Source: Pseudomonas sp. R37(2017) (GTDB taxonomy: Bacteria > Pseudomonadota > Gammaproteobacteria > Pseudomonadales > Pseudomonadaceae). From it: a DNA stretch of 64,000 nt. Shown piece after piece: positions 35,490 through 43,226 of the stretch. The translations under genes and the position numbers were made by a program. The first letter of the stretch is position 1. Every line of letters starts with the position of its first letter. The DNA is taken from positions 1-64,000 of the forward strand of contig NZ_NEHO01000018.1 in the NCBI RefSeq assembly GCF_002113375.1, in the 5' to 3' direction. The notes below the pieces were generated by a model. The model was given only the letters and a program-made list of their open reading frames with translations, did not search any database and was not told the DNA's origin.

Positions 35490-35493
35490 CCAG

Positions 35494-36777
35494 ATGAATC
35501 TGTTCAGTCTGCGTCGCAGTCCTCCCAGTCTTGATGACCTGGTCATGGACGTCTCAATGCCATCCCAAGGCGGTAACCTTTCCAGCGAGTACTTGATGCC
35601 CAGTGTCGAACGGCCGAAACAAGTGTTTGTGCGTGGCCAGGGTTCATGGCTGTGGGACAGCGAGGATCGTGCGTATCTGGATTTTTCCCAGGGCGGCGGG
35701 GCCAACAGCCTTGGTCACAGCCCTTCGGTACTGGTCAATGCAATCACCGCCCAGGCTCAATCGCTGATCAACCCGGGTTTCGGCCTGCACAACCGCGGCA
35801 TGCTCAGCCTCGCCGAACATCTGTGTGCCAGCACCGGCAGTGATCAGGCCTACTTGCTCAATACTGGCAGCGAAGCCTGCGAAGCGGCGATCAAACTGGC
35901 ACGCAAATGGGGCCAACGGCATCGCGGCGGCGCGTCGCGAATCATTGTGGCCAACAATGCTTGTCATGGCCGTAGCCTGGCGACGATTTCGGCGTCGGAC
36001 AGTTCGACATTGATCAATCGGTTCGAGCCGCAACTGCCGGGCTTCAGCCATGTTCCGTTCAATGACCTTCCGGCATTGCATGCGGCAGTGGATGAGCGGA
36101 CCGTGGCGATCATGCTCGAGCCGATCCAGAGCGAAGCCGGCGTGATCCCGGCCACCGCCCATTACCTCAAGGGTGTCGAGCGCTTGTGCCGTGAACTCGG
36201 CATTCTGCTGATCTTCGACGAAGTGCAAACCGGCGTTGGTCGTTGCGGCACTTTGCTCGCGGAACAGTCCTACGGCGTAAGGGCCGATATCGTCGTGCTT
36301 GGCAAGGGTCTGGGCGGTGGCGTGCCACTGGCGGCATTGCTGGCGCGGGGCAAGGCCTGCTGTTTCGACGCCGGCGAGATGAGCGGTACCCATCATGGCA
36401 ATGCACTGATGACCGCAGCGGGTCTCGCGGTGCTCGACAGTGTGCAGGACAAGGGGTTGCTCGACCACATCGCAGAAGCCGGCCAGCACATGCGCGAAGG
36501 CCTCGGGCGTTTGGCTCATCGTTACGGTCACGGCGAGTTGCGCGGACAAGGGCTGCTGTGGGGGCTGACGCTGTCGGACGACTCCGCTGACGCCGTGGTC
36601 AAGGCCGCGCTGTACGAAGGTTTGCTGCTCAATGCCACGCAACCCGACTGCCTGCGCTTTACCCCGGCACTGAATGTCAGCAACGCCAACATCGATGAAA
36701 TGCTCCTGCGCCTGGCGCGCGCCTTCTCCCGTGTACGCACCGCACAGTTGCAGTGCCGCAAAGGGATTGCCGTCTGA
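35494..36777 (+). CDS. Class III aminotransferase (acetylornithine/ornithine type)
   Basis: A 427-residue PLP enzyme of fold type I. Visible: LLNTGSEACEAAIKLARKWG (phosphate-binding loop), IFDEVQTGVGR with Asp242 and the PLP lysine Lys271 in VVLGKGLGGGVPLAAL. It resembles ArgD/AruC-type enzymes but has a longer N-terminus (about 30 residues), and no arginine genes are adjacent, so the amino donor is unknown. Divergent LysR gene upstream. Translation may be controlled by the hairpin directly before its start. A terminator follows. Confidence 0.85.
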   Translation: MNLFSLRRSPPSLDDLVMDVSMPSQGGNLSSEYLMPSVERPKQVFVRGQGSWLWDSEDRAYLDFSQGGGANSLGHSPSVLVNAITAQAQSLINPGFGLHNRGMLSLAEHLCASTGSDQAYLLNTGSEACEAAIKLARKWGQRHRGGASRIIVANNACHGRSLATISASDSSTLINRFEPQLPGFSHVPFNDLPALHAAVDERTVAIMLEPIQSEAGVIPATAHYLKGVERLCRELGILLIFDEVQTGVGRCGTLLAEQSYGVRADIVVLGKGLGGGVPLAALLARGKACCFDAGEMSGTHHGNALMTAAGLAVLDSVQDKGLLDHIAEAGQHMREGLGRLAHRYGHGELRGQGLLWGLTLSDDSADAVVKAALYEGLLLNATQPDCLRFTPALNVSNANIDEMLLRLARAFSRVRTAQLQCRKGIAV

Positions 36778-36824
36778 CCCGACGCGCCCCACACAATTTC
36801 CAGAACCGTCTCGCGGTAATACGC

Positions 36825-36863
36825 ACGCCTCACGCCGACACTTTTGGCGTGGGGCGTTTTTTT
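36825..36863 (+). terminator. Intrinsic terminator
   Basis: ACGCCTCACGCC - GACACTTTT - GGCGTGGGGCGT then a run of T, 47 bases after the aminotransferase stop. Confidence 0.88.
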
Positions 36864-36981
36864 GTGGCCGGTTTTTTCCAAAGGCAATTTCGGCTTGAGC
36901 GGTTAGCCCATCAATGGCTTTCTAGCGGGCATCGGCAGGGAGTGCCGATGCCAGCGAAGCGGTATTGCTGTCCCGTTGGTT

Positions 36982-37009
36982 TTGAATTCCATACCACTGG
37001 GTGGTATGT
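36982..37009 (+). promoter_or_regulatory. Toxin-antitoxin promoter with palindromic operator
   Basis: -35 TTGAAT (36982-36987), 16-base spacer, -10 TATGTT (37004-37009). The palindrome ATACCAC-TGG-GTGGTAT (36991-37007) fills the spacer and overlaps the -10, as expected for autorepression by the HigA-type antitoxin. The predicted transcript would start only about 10-15 bases before the toxin ATG. Confidence 0.6.
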
Positions 37010-37028
37010 TTTTATGGAAGGGATGCCG

Positions 37029-37385
37029 ATGTCACCAAGACTGTTCAAGACAAAGCGTTTCGCAATTCAAGCTGCCAAGGCCTGGATCGGTGATGACGAG
37101 CTCCGGCAGGCATTCACCGAAATGCTCCATGGTCAGGCTGACAATTTGGGCGGCGGGGTCTGGAAGAAGCGTTTGAATGCCAACCGCCATCGCTCGATTG
37201 TCCTGGCCAGGGGCGGTGGATGCTGGATTTATCAGTTCCTGTACGCGAAGAAAGATCAGGACAATATAACTCAGGCTGAACTGACCGGGTTTCGGAAAAT
37301 GGCAAAGACCTATGAGGGGCTGACAGAGATGCAACTCCAGTACTTGCTGGATACGAAGGAGTTTGTGGAGATACCTGATGAGTAA
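37029..37385 (+). CDS. RelE/HigB-type toxin
   Basis: A 118-residue protein starting MSPRLFKTKRF. The pattern KTKRFAIQAAKAWIGDDELRQA ... DNLGGGVWKKRL ... GGCWIYQFLYAKKDQDNI fits the RelE-like PF06296 family, which cleave or block mRNA translation. The start at 37029 has the ribosome site GGAAGGG six bases before; ATGs at 37014 and 37023 are alternatives. The toxin precedes the antitoxin, the order known from higBA, and overlaps it by eight bases. Confidence 0.85.
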   Translation: MSPRLFKTKRFAIQAAKAWIGDDELRQAFTEMLHGQADNLGGGVWKKRLNANRHRSIVLARGGGCWIYQFLYAKKDQDNITQAELTGFRKMAKTYEGLTEMQLQYLLDTKEFVEIPDE

Positions 37386-37698
37386 GAAATTCAAAAGTGA
37401 AGCGTTTGAATCGATACATGAGTCTGCCAGTGCCCTGTACGCCATCGGTGCAATCAGCAAGGCGACCATGCGTGAATTCGATGAGTCTTGTCTTGCAACG
37501 GTGCCGGATGCGATTCCCGCGCAGGAGATCAAGGCACTGCGTGAGCGCAACAATGTCAGCCAACCGGTGTTTGCGCGTTACTTGAACACCAGTGCTTCCA
37601 CGGTCAAGCAATGGGAAGCAGGGGACAAGCATCCCAGTGGCATGGCGTTGAAGTTACTGAGCATCGTGCAGAAACACGGCCTGGAAATACTGGCCTGA
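37378..37698 (+). CDS. HigA-type HTH antitoxin
   Basis: A 106-residue XRE-family protein. The HTH lies at about residues 50-100 (EIKALRERNNVSQPVFARYLNTSASTVKQWE-type pattern: NNVSQ, FARYLN, STVKQWE). The N-terminal 45 residues should wrap the toxin. The start overlaps the toxin stop, so the pair is coupled. It is the likely repressor of the operator at 36991-37007. Confidence 0.85.
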   Translation: MSKKFKSEAFESIHESASALYAIGAISKATMREFDESCLATVPDAIPAQEIKALRERNNVSQPVFARYLNTSASTVKQWEAGDKHPSGMALKLLSIVQKHGLEILA

Positions 37699-37760
37699 GG
37701 AGTCGGGCTGAACCCTGACAAACGACACGGGTCGATTGGCTGTAGAGCTTGAACGTGCCC

Positions 37761-37838
37761 TTCGCGAGCAGGCTCGCTCCCACATTGGATCTCGGGTGCG
37801 TCAAAGATCCCTGTAGGAGCGAGCCTGCTCGCGATTGA
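37761..37838. repeat. REP doublet
   Basis: TTCGCGAGCAGGCTCGCTCC and, in opposite orientation, CTGTAGGAGCGAGCCTGC; the pair lies between the antitoxin and the S9 peptidase stop. The two halves are of different sub-type. Confidence 0.8.
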
Positions 37839-37869
37839 AGCGCCACCGTTTCGGCAACGAGCGCAGGCT

Positions 37870-39696
37870 TCAGTCCACTGAGTCCATCACCCGCCGATAA
37901 AACAACCACTCCTGCTCCAGCGCATGGGCCTGGTTACCGGCCTTGCGAAAACCATGGCGTTCGTCCGCGTAGTAATGCGCTTCGACCAGGACGCCGTTGT
38001 CCTGAAGGGCCTCGACCATGTCGCGGGTTTGTTGCGGGACGACCACGGCATCCAGTTCTCCCTGGAAGAAGATCATCGGCACGCGAATGTTGTGCGCATA
38101 CAGCAGCGGTGTGCGGGCCGCGTAGCGTTCGGCATCCAGCAGCGGATCGCCGATCAGCCAGTCCAGATAGTCGCTTTCGAATTTGTGGGTCGCACGCCCC
38201 AGCGCCACCGGGTCGCTGACCCCATACAGGCTGGCACCGGCGCGGAACACCTTGTGAAAGGCCAACGCGCAAAGGGTGGTGTAGCCGCCGGCACTGCCGC
38301 CGCGAATGAACGCGTTGTCGCCATCGATCAAGCCACGCTCGGCGAGATGGCTGACCACCGCGCAAGCGTCTTCGACATCCACATCACCCCAACTCAAGTG
38401 CAGTGCCTGACGATAGGTCCGGCCATAACCGCTGCTGCCGCGATAGTTGAGGTCGGCCACGGCAAAGCCACGCTGGGCCCAGAACTGGATACGCGGATCG
38501 AGCATCGGGTAGCACGCCGACGTCGGGCCGCCATGGATGAACACCACCAGTGGCGGTTTCGCCTCGCCGGTCATTGCCGGGTAAAAGAAGCCATGTGCTT
38601 CGCCTGAGCCGCTGGGGTAGCGCAAGGTTTGCGGGCGACTGATCCGTTCGGGAGCAAGCGGTGCGATGCCGCCGGCGAGGACATTCACTTGCCGGCTCTG
38701 GCGGTCGATGGCGATCACGGCGGTTGAACTGACAGGCGAGGCCGCGATGCAATAGATAAATTGCTCATCCACGGCGAGATGACGGAAACGGCTGTAGTCA
38801 CCGGAGAAGTCGACGCAGCCATTGCCGCAAATACCCAATCGGCCAAATCCGCCTTCGGTCCAACTGGCCAGATAGCTGTTTTCGTTCAGTGGCAGCCAGG
38901 TGCAGCCGCCGAGCTGCCAGGGCGCCGGGCCGTGATCGGCAGCGGCACTTGGCAATGGGCTCAGGCCTTTTTCAGATTCTTTCCAAGGCTGCCAATAACC
39001 GGCGCGATCCGTCAGGCAATACAGGCGACCGTCGACGCCGAACCGCGGTTGTTGCACAGACTCTTGAGCGCCGTCGCCCGCCACACAACGAGCTTCGGCA
39101 AATCCGCCATCCGCGAGGCGTTCGGCCACCATCAAGCGGGTCGCTGTCCATGGCTGATCCGGGCGACTCCATTCGATCCAGGCCAGGCGCCGGGCATCAG
39201 GACTGAGTGTCGGCGCCGCGTAGAAATCAGCCCCTTCGACCAGTAGGTGACGTGCGCCATCGAACAGGTTGATGGCCACCAGTCTGTGGTGATTGCGATG
39301 CTCCTCGACCGCCAGTACCTGCCCATTGGCGAACTGTAAATCGCCAAAACGGCACGCACCGGACGTCAGCCTTTCGGGGGCTTCACCTTGCAGTGATTGC
39401 CGATAGAGTTGCTGGTCGGCCTCGTTGACGAAAACGATACCGTCGTCTGTCAGACAAAACGCGCCGCCGCCATATTCGTACACCCGGCTGCGCACACTGA
39501 ACCCCGGTGGCGTCAAGCATTGCGCTGCGCCGTCACGCCAATGCCAGATCCGGCATGCCGCGTCTTCGGGGCGGTATTCGTTCCAGAACAGGCCGTGCCG
39601 ACCGACCTGCAGTTCGGCAAAGTCGATACCGGCGGCCACGGCTTTGGCAGCGCTGAAGGTTTCAGCTCTTGGCGATGAGGCGTGAGTTTCGTTCAT
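37870..39696 (-). CDS. S9 prolyl oligopeptidase-family peptidase of the pqq cluster
   Basis: A 608-residue protein: beta-propeller part (about 1-350) and alpha/beta hydrolase domain (about 360-605). The nucleophile Ser is in RGGSAGGYTTL, the Asp in QGELDAVVVPQQ and the His in DERHGFRKAG. It overlaps the pqqE stop by 35 bases, so it belongs to the pqq operon; in pseudomonads such a gene (called pqqM or pqqH depending on species) follows pqqE. A role in trimming the PqqA peptide after cross-linking is plausible but unproven. Confidence 0.87.
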   Translation of the reverse strand: MNETHASSPRAETFSAAKAVAAGIDFAELQVGRHGLFWNEYRPEDAACRIWHWRDGAAQCLTPPGFSVRSRVYEYGGGAFCLTDDGIVFVNEADQQLYRQSLQGEAPERLTSGACRFGDLQFANGQVLAVEEHRNHHRLVAINLFDGARHLLVEGADFYAAPTLSPDARRLAWIEWSRPDQPWTATRLMVAERLADGGFAEARCVAGDGAQESVQQPRFGVDGRLYCLTDRAGYWQPWKESEKGLSPLPSAAADHGPAPWQLGGCTWLPLNENSYLASWTEGGFGRLGICGNGCVDFSGDYSRFRHLAVDEQFIYCIAASPVSSTAVIAIDRQSRQVNVLAGGIAPLAPERISRPQTLRYPSGSGEAHGFFYPAMTGEAKPPLVVFIHGGPTSACYPMLDPRIQFWAQRGFAVADLNYRGSSGYGRTYRQALHLSWGDVDVEDACAVVSHLAERGLIDGDNAFIRGGSAGGYTTLCALAFHKVFRAGASLYGVSDPVALGRATHKFESDYLDWLIGDPLLDAERYAARTPLLYAHNIRVPMIFFQGELDAVVVPQQTRDMVEALQDNGVLVEAHYYADERHGFRKAGNQAHALEQEWLFYRRVMDSVD

Positions 39697-40834
39697 TGCG
39701 AAAGGCCAGTTGGTCGATGGTCTGGGTCGCGTCTTCGGCTTCTTCGCGAGCCTTGAGGATCACGCCGTGTTGTGGCGACTTGCTGCACACCGGGTCGGCG
39801 TTGCTGGCATCGCCGGTGAGCATGAAAGCCTGGCAGCGGCAGCCGCCGAAGTCTTTTTCTTTCTCGTCACAGGAGCGGCACGGTTCGGGCATCCAGTCAT
39901 AACCGCGAAAGCGGTTGAAGCCGAACGAGTCGTACCAGATGTGCTGCATGCTGTGGTCGCGCACGTTGGGAAATTGCACTGGCAGCTGTCGGGCGCCGTG
40001 GCAGGGCAGGGCCGTTCCGTCTGGCGTGACCGTCAGAAAAATACTGCCCCAGCCGTTCATGCAGGCTTTCGGGCGTTCTTCGTAATAGTCCGGGGTGACG
40101 AAAATCAGCTTGCACGGATGCCCTTGGGCTTCCAGTTTGGCCCGGTATTCGTTGGTGATGCGTTCGGCGCGCAGCAGTTGCGCTTTGGTCGGCAGCAGGC
40201 CGACGCGGTTGAGCTGAGCCCAGCCGTAGAACTGGCAGGTGGCGAGTTCGACGAAGTCCGCTTCCAGGGCGATGCACAGTTCGATGATGCGGTCGATCTG
40301 GTCAATGTTGTGCCGGTGGGTGACGAAGTTCAGCACCATCGGATAGCCGTGGGCTTTCACCGCGCGGGCCATTTCCAGCTTTTGTGCGAAGGCCTTTTTC
40401 GAACCGGCCAGCAGGTTGTTCACCTGCTCGTCGCTGGCCTGGAAACTGATCTGGATGTGGTCGAGGCCGGCCTTCTTGAAGTCGCTGATTTTCTGCTCGG
40501 TCAGGCCGATGCCGGAGGTGATCAGGTTGGTGTAGAAACCCAGTTTGCGGGCTTCGGCAATCAGCTCGGCGAGGTCCTGGCGCACCAAGGGTTCGCCGCC
40601 GGAAAAGCCCAGTTGCGCGGCGCCCATTTCCCGCGCTTCGCGAAACACCTTGATCCACTGTTCGGTGCTCAGCTCCTGGCCTTGCCCGGCGAAGTCCAGC
40701 GGATTGGAGCAGTACGGGCATTGCAGCGGGCAGCGATAGGTCAGCTCGGCCAGCAACCACAGCGGCAGGCCGACTTCAGGTGTGGGCGGCACTTGCACCG
40801 ATGAATCAGGCAAGTTCGATCCAGTGCTGCGCAC
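39662..40834 (-). CDS. pqqE: PqqA peptide cyclase (radical SAM)
   Basis: A 390-residue radical-SAM enzyme that links Glu16 and Tyr20 of PqqA with PqqD as chaperone. The SAM cluster cysteines are Cys35, Cys39 and Cys42 (YRCPLQCPYCSN); the C-terminal SPASM region carries the auxiliary-cluster cysteines (CMNGWG, LPCHGA, CRSCDEKEKDFGGCRCQ). The start codon is GTG at 40834 with GGAGG six bases upstream, giving a 29-base overlap with pqqD; GTG codons at 40798 and 40792 are possible shorter starts but have no ribosome site. Confidence 0.96.
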   Translation of the reverse strand: MRSTGSNLPDSSVQVPPTPEVGLPLWLLAELTYRCPLQCPYCSNPLDFAGQGQELSTEQWIKVFREAREMGAAQLGFSGGEPLVRQDLAELIAEARKLGFYTNLITSGIGLTEQKISDFKKAGLDHIQISFQASDEQVNNLLAGSKKAFAQKLEMARAVKAHGYPMVLNFVTHRHNIDQIDRIIELCIALEADFVELATCQFYGWAQLNRVGLLPTKAQLLRAERITNEYRAKLEAQGHPCKLIFVTPDYYEERPKACMNGWGSIFLTVTPDGTALPCHGARQLPVQFPNVRDHSMQHIWYDSFGFNRFRGYDWMPEPCRSCDEKEKDFGGCRCQAFMLTGDASNADPVCSKSPQHGVILKAREEAEDATQTIDQLAFRNERNSRLIAKS

Positions 40835-41081
40835 GGGCTACCTCCATGAATTGCTCGATGTCGTCACCGAGCTCGGGCACGCCGGGGAATTGTTGCTCGA
40901 GTTCACCGATGATCGCCGCGACATCGCGCTCGCCGTCGATCAGACCGCCGATCAGCGCGGCACTTTCGTTGAGCTTGATCATGCCTTCGGGGTACAGCAG
41001 CACATGGCCTTTCTGCGCCGGTTCGTACTGGAAACGGTAGCCGGGACGCCAGGTCGGGGTCTTGCTGCGATCGAAACTCAT
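40806..41081 (-). CDS. pqqD: PQQ biosynthesis peptide chaperone
   Basis: A 91-residue RiPP recognition element protein that binds PqqA and presents it to PqqE. The family pattern PGYRFQYEPAQKGHVLLYPEGMIKLN (in part) and LIDGERDVAAI is clear. The start overlaps the pqqC stop by four bases. Length is usual. Confidence 0.95.
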   Translation of the reverse strand: MSFDRSKTPTWRPGYRFQYEPAQKGHVLLYPEGMIKLNESAALIGGLIDGERDVAAIIGELEQQFPGVPELGDDIEQFMEVARAQHWIELA

Positions 41082-41830
41082 AAGGTGATTCCTTTGTGCC
41101 AGACCCGTTCCGCGGTCACGCTGTGATAGGGCGGGCGTTTGAGTTCGTAGGCCATGCTCATGGCGTCGAGCATGCTCCAGAGAATGTCGAGTTTGAACTG
41201 GAGAATCTCCAGCATGCGCTCCTGACCTTCGCGTGTCTTGTAGTGTTCAAGCGTGATCGAAAGACCGTGCTCGACATCACGCCGGGCCTGGCCCAGGCGG
41301 GTGCGGAAATACTCGTAGCCGGCCGGGTCGATCCACGGGTAATGCTGCGGCCAACTGTCCAGGCGCGATTGGTGGATCTGCGGCGCGAACAGTTCGGTCA
41401 GCGAACTGCTGGCGGCTTCCTGCCAACTGGCACGGCGGGCGAAGTTGACGTAGGCGTCCACGGCGAAGCGTACGCCGGGCAGCACCAACTCCTGGGAGCG
41501 CAACTGATCCGGGTCGAGGCCCACGGCCTGGCCCAGGCGCAACCAGGCTTCGATGCCGCCGTCTTCGCCGGGCGCGCCGTCGTGGTCGAGCAGACGCTGG
41601 ATCCACTCGCGGCGAATCTCGCGGTCCGGGCAGTTGGCCAGGATCGCGGCGTCTTTCAGCGGGATGTTGACCTGGTAATAGAAGCGGTTGGCGACCCAGC
41701 CCTGGATCTGTTCGCGGGTGGCCCGGCCTTCGTACATCGCCACGTGGTAGGGGTGGTGGATGTGGTAGTAGGCGCCTTTGGCGCGCAGGGCCGCTTCGAA
41801 TTCGGCGGGGGACATTGGGGTGTCGGTCAT
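41078..41830 (-). CDS. pqqC: Pyrroloquinoline-quinone synthase
   Basis: A 250-residue cofactor-less oxidase that carries out the final ring closure and eight-electron oxidation to PQQ. The helical-bundle sequence YYHIHHPYHVAMYEGRAT and FYYQVNIPLKDAAILAN match the family. I chose MTDTPMSPAEF at 41830, giving the usual 250 residues; the in-frame extension upstream runs into the inverted repeat. Confidence 0.97.
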   Translation of the reverse strand: MTDTPMSPAEFEAALRAKGAYYHIHHPYHVAMYEGRATREQIQGWVANRFYYQVNIPLKDAAILANCPDREIRREWIQRLLDHDGAPGEDGGIEAWLRLGQAVGLDPDQLRSQELVLPGVRFAVDAYVNFARRASWQEAASSSLTELFAPQIHQSRLDSWPQHYPWIDPAGYEYFRTRLGQARRDVEHGLSITLEHYKTREGQERMLEILQFKLDILWSMLDAMSMAYELKRPPYHSVTAERVWHKGITL

Positions 41831-41888
41831 GGCGGTGCTCCGGTGTACAACCGTTGAAATCTTTACTGTCTGGTCGGCCGCTTTCGCG

Positions 41889-41980
41889 GGCAAGTCGGAT
41901 CGCCGCACCGCAGCTCCCACAGGGATATGTTGTGTGCCACAGATCCTTGTGGGAGCTGCGGTGCGGCGATCCGACTTGCC
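41889..41980. repeat. 33-bp perfect inverted repeat between pqqB and pqqC
   Basis: The arm at 41889-41921 begins GGCAAGTCGGATCGCCGCAC and its exact complement is at 41948-41980; 26 bases separate them. It is a different repeat class from the GAGCGAGC elements elsewhere in the window, though the inner end GAGCTCCCACA / GTGGGAGC is similar. In the transcript it forms a very stable hairpin within the pqq operon. Confidence 0.9.
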
Positions 41981-41997
41981 AGCGATGAGGCCATTGG

Positions 41998-42909
41998 CTA
42001 CAGCACAATACTCATGCCGTCATACGCCACCTCGACATGGCGCCGATCCAGTTCCGCCCGCTGCGGCGAATCCTCATCGAGAATCGGGTTGGTGTTGTTG
42101 ATATGGATAAGCACCTTGCGCTGGTTGGGCAATTGCTCGAGGACTTCAAGCATGCCGCCAGGGCCGTTCTGCGCCAGGTGCCCCATCTCGCGGCCAGTGC
42201 GAGTGCCGGCGCCGCGGCGCTGCATTTCGTCGTCATCCCACAAGGTGCCATCCACCAGCAGGCAATCGCTGTCGGCCATGATCTCCAGCAAGGGCGCATC
42301 GACCTTGCCCAGGCCCGGCGCATAGAACAGCTTGCCGCCGGTATTGAGGTCTTCGACGATCAAGCCGATGTTGTCGCCCGGATGCGGGTCGAAGCGGTGT
42401 GGCGAGTAGGGTGGCGCGGCGCTGCGCAGTGGCAGCGGAGTGAAGCGCAGGCTTGGGCACGCCGGGACGCTGAAACTTTGATCGAGTTTGATGCGATTCC
42501 ACTCCAGGCCGCCGTTCCAGTGAGTCAGCATGGTGAACAGTGGAAAACCACTGCTCAGATCCTCGTGGACCATGTCGGTGCACCAGACCTGATGCGGGCA
42601 ACCTTCGCGCAGCATGAGCAGGCCGGTGGTGTGGTCGATCTGGCTGTCCATCAGGATGATCGCACCGATCCCGGTATCGCGCAGGGCGCGGCCCGGCTGC
42701 ATCGGGGCGAAGCTCTGCAGTTGCGCGCGGATATCCGGGGAGGTGTTGCACAGCACCCAGTTCACGCCGTCATCGGAAATGGCGATGGACGATTGCGTCC
42801 GCGCCGTGGCCCGCAGGCTGCCGTCGCGAAAGCCCGCGCAGTTCGCGCAGTTGCAATTCCACTGGGGGAATCCGCCGCCGGCGGCGGAACCTAGAATCTG
42901 GACGAACAT
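41998..42909 (-). CDS. pqqB: PQQ biosynthesis protein B (metallo-beta-lactamase fold)
   Basis: A 303-residue protein of the metallo-hydrolase fold. The N-terminal zinc site is in FPQWNCNCANCAG; MDSQIDHTTGLLMLREG and HINNTNPILDEDSPQR are family motifs. Current work links PqqB to hydroxylation of the processed Glu-Tyr dipeptide. It follows pqqA by 80 bases with a terminator between, and precedes pqqC after the 33-bp inverted repeat. Confidence 0.96.
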   Translation of the reverse strand: MFVQILGSAAGGGFPQWNCNCANCAGFRDGSLRATARTQSSIAISDDGVNWVLCNTSPDIRAQLQSFAPMQPGRALRDTGIGAIILMDSQIDHTTGLLMLREGCPHQVWCTDMVHEDLSSGFPLFTMLTHWNGGLEWNRIKLDQSFSVPACPSLRFTPLPLRSAAPPYSPHRFDPHPGDNIGLIVEDLNTGGKLFYAPGLGKVDAPLLEIMADSDCLLVDGTLWDDDEMQRRGAGTRTGREMGHLAQNGPGGMLEVLEQLPNQRKVLIHINNTNPILDEDSPQRAELDRRHVEVAYDGMSIVL

Positions 42910-42940
42910 GGGTGCTCCATCGTTTCAACGCTGAAAATAA

Positions 42941-42964
42941 AACGCCTCGGCTAACCGAGGCGTT
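42941..42964 (-). terminator. Attenuating terminator after pqqA
   Basis: AACGCCTCGG - CTAA - CCGAGGCGTT, perfect 10-bp stem. On the minus strand it is followed by TTATTTTC, so it ends most transcripts after pqqA and lets a minority continue into pqqB. This matches the known excess of pqqA message in other bacteria. Confidence 0.85.
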
Positions 42965-42990
42965 GTGCTGCACATCTGCAAAAGCAGAGA

Positions 42991-43065
42991 TTAGCGGCTG
43001 GCGAAGTACATGGTGACTTCGAAGCCGATACGCAGATCAGTGTAGGCAGGTTTGCTCCAGGCCAT
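42991..43065 (-). CDS. pqqA: PQQ precursor peptide PqqA
   Basis: A 24-residue peptide reading MAWSKPAYTDLRIG up to residue 14, then FEVTMYFASR. Glu16 and Tyr20, the two residues joined to form PQQ, are in place (E-V-T-M-Y). The ribosome site AAGGAG is ideal. The gene is short and easily missed. Upstream (43066-43226) is AT-rich with a TATATATAG tract at about 43104-43111 and must hold the main pqqA promoter, since a pqqF stop lies only about 160 bases away. Confidence 0.97.
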   Translation of the reverse strand: MAWSKPAYTDLRIGFEVTMYFASR

Positions 43066-43226
43066 GAGTTGAACTCCTTCAGGTGGGTAGGACAGCGCTA
43101 TCTATATATAGTCCACCTCAAATCAGAGATGTTCCCGTTTCAGATAGTTAGGTTGCTATGTTACTCAAAATTTCTACGAGAATGCCCGTGAAACTTTGAG
43201 AAAGCTCCTTACAGCCCCGGTAATGA

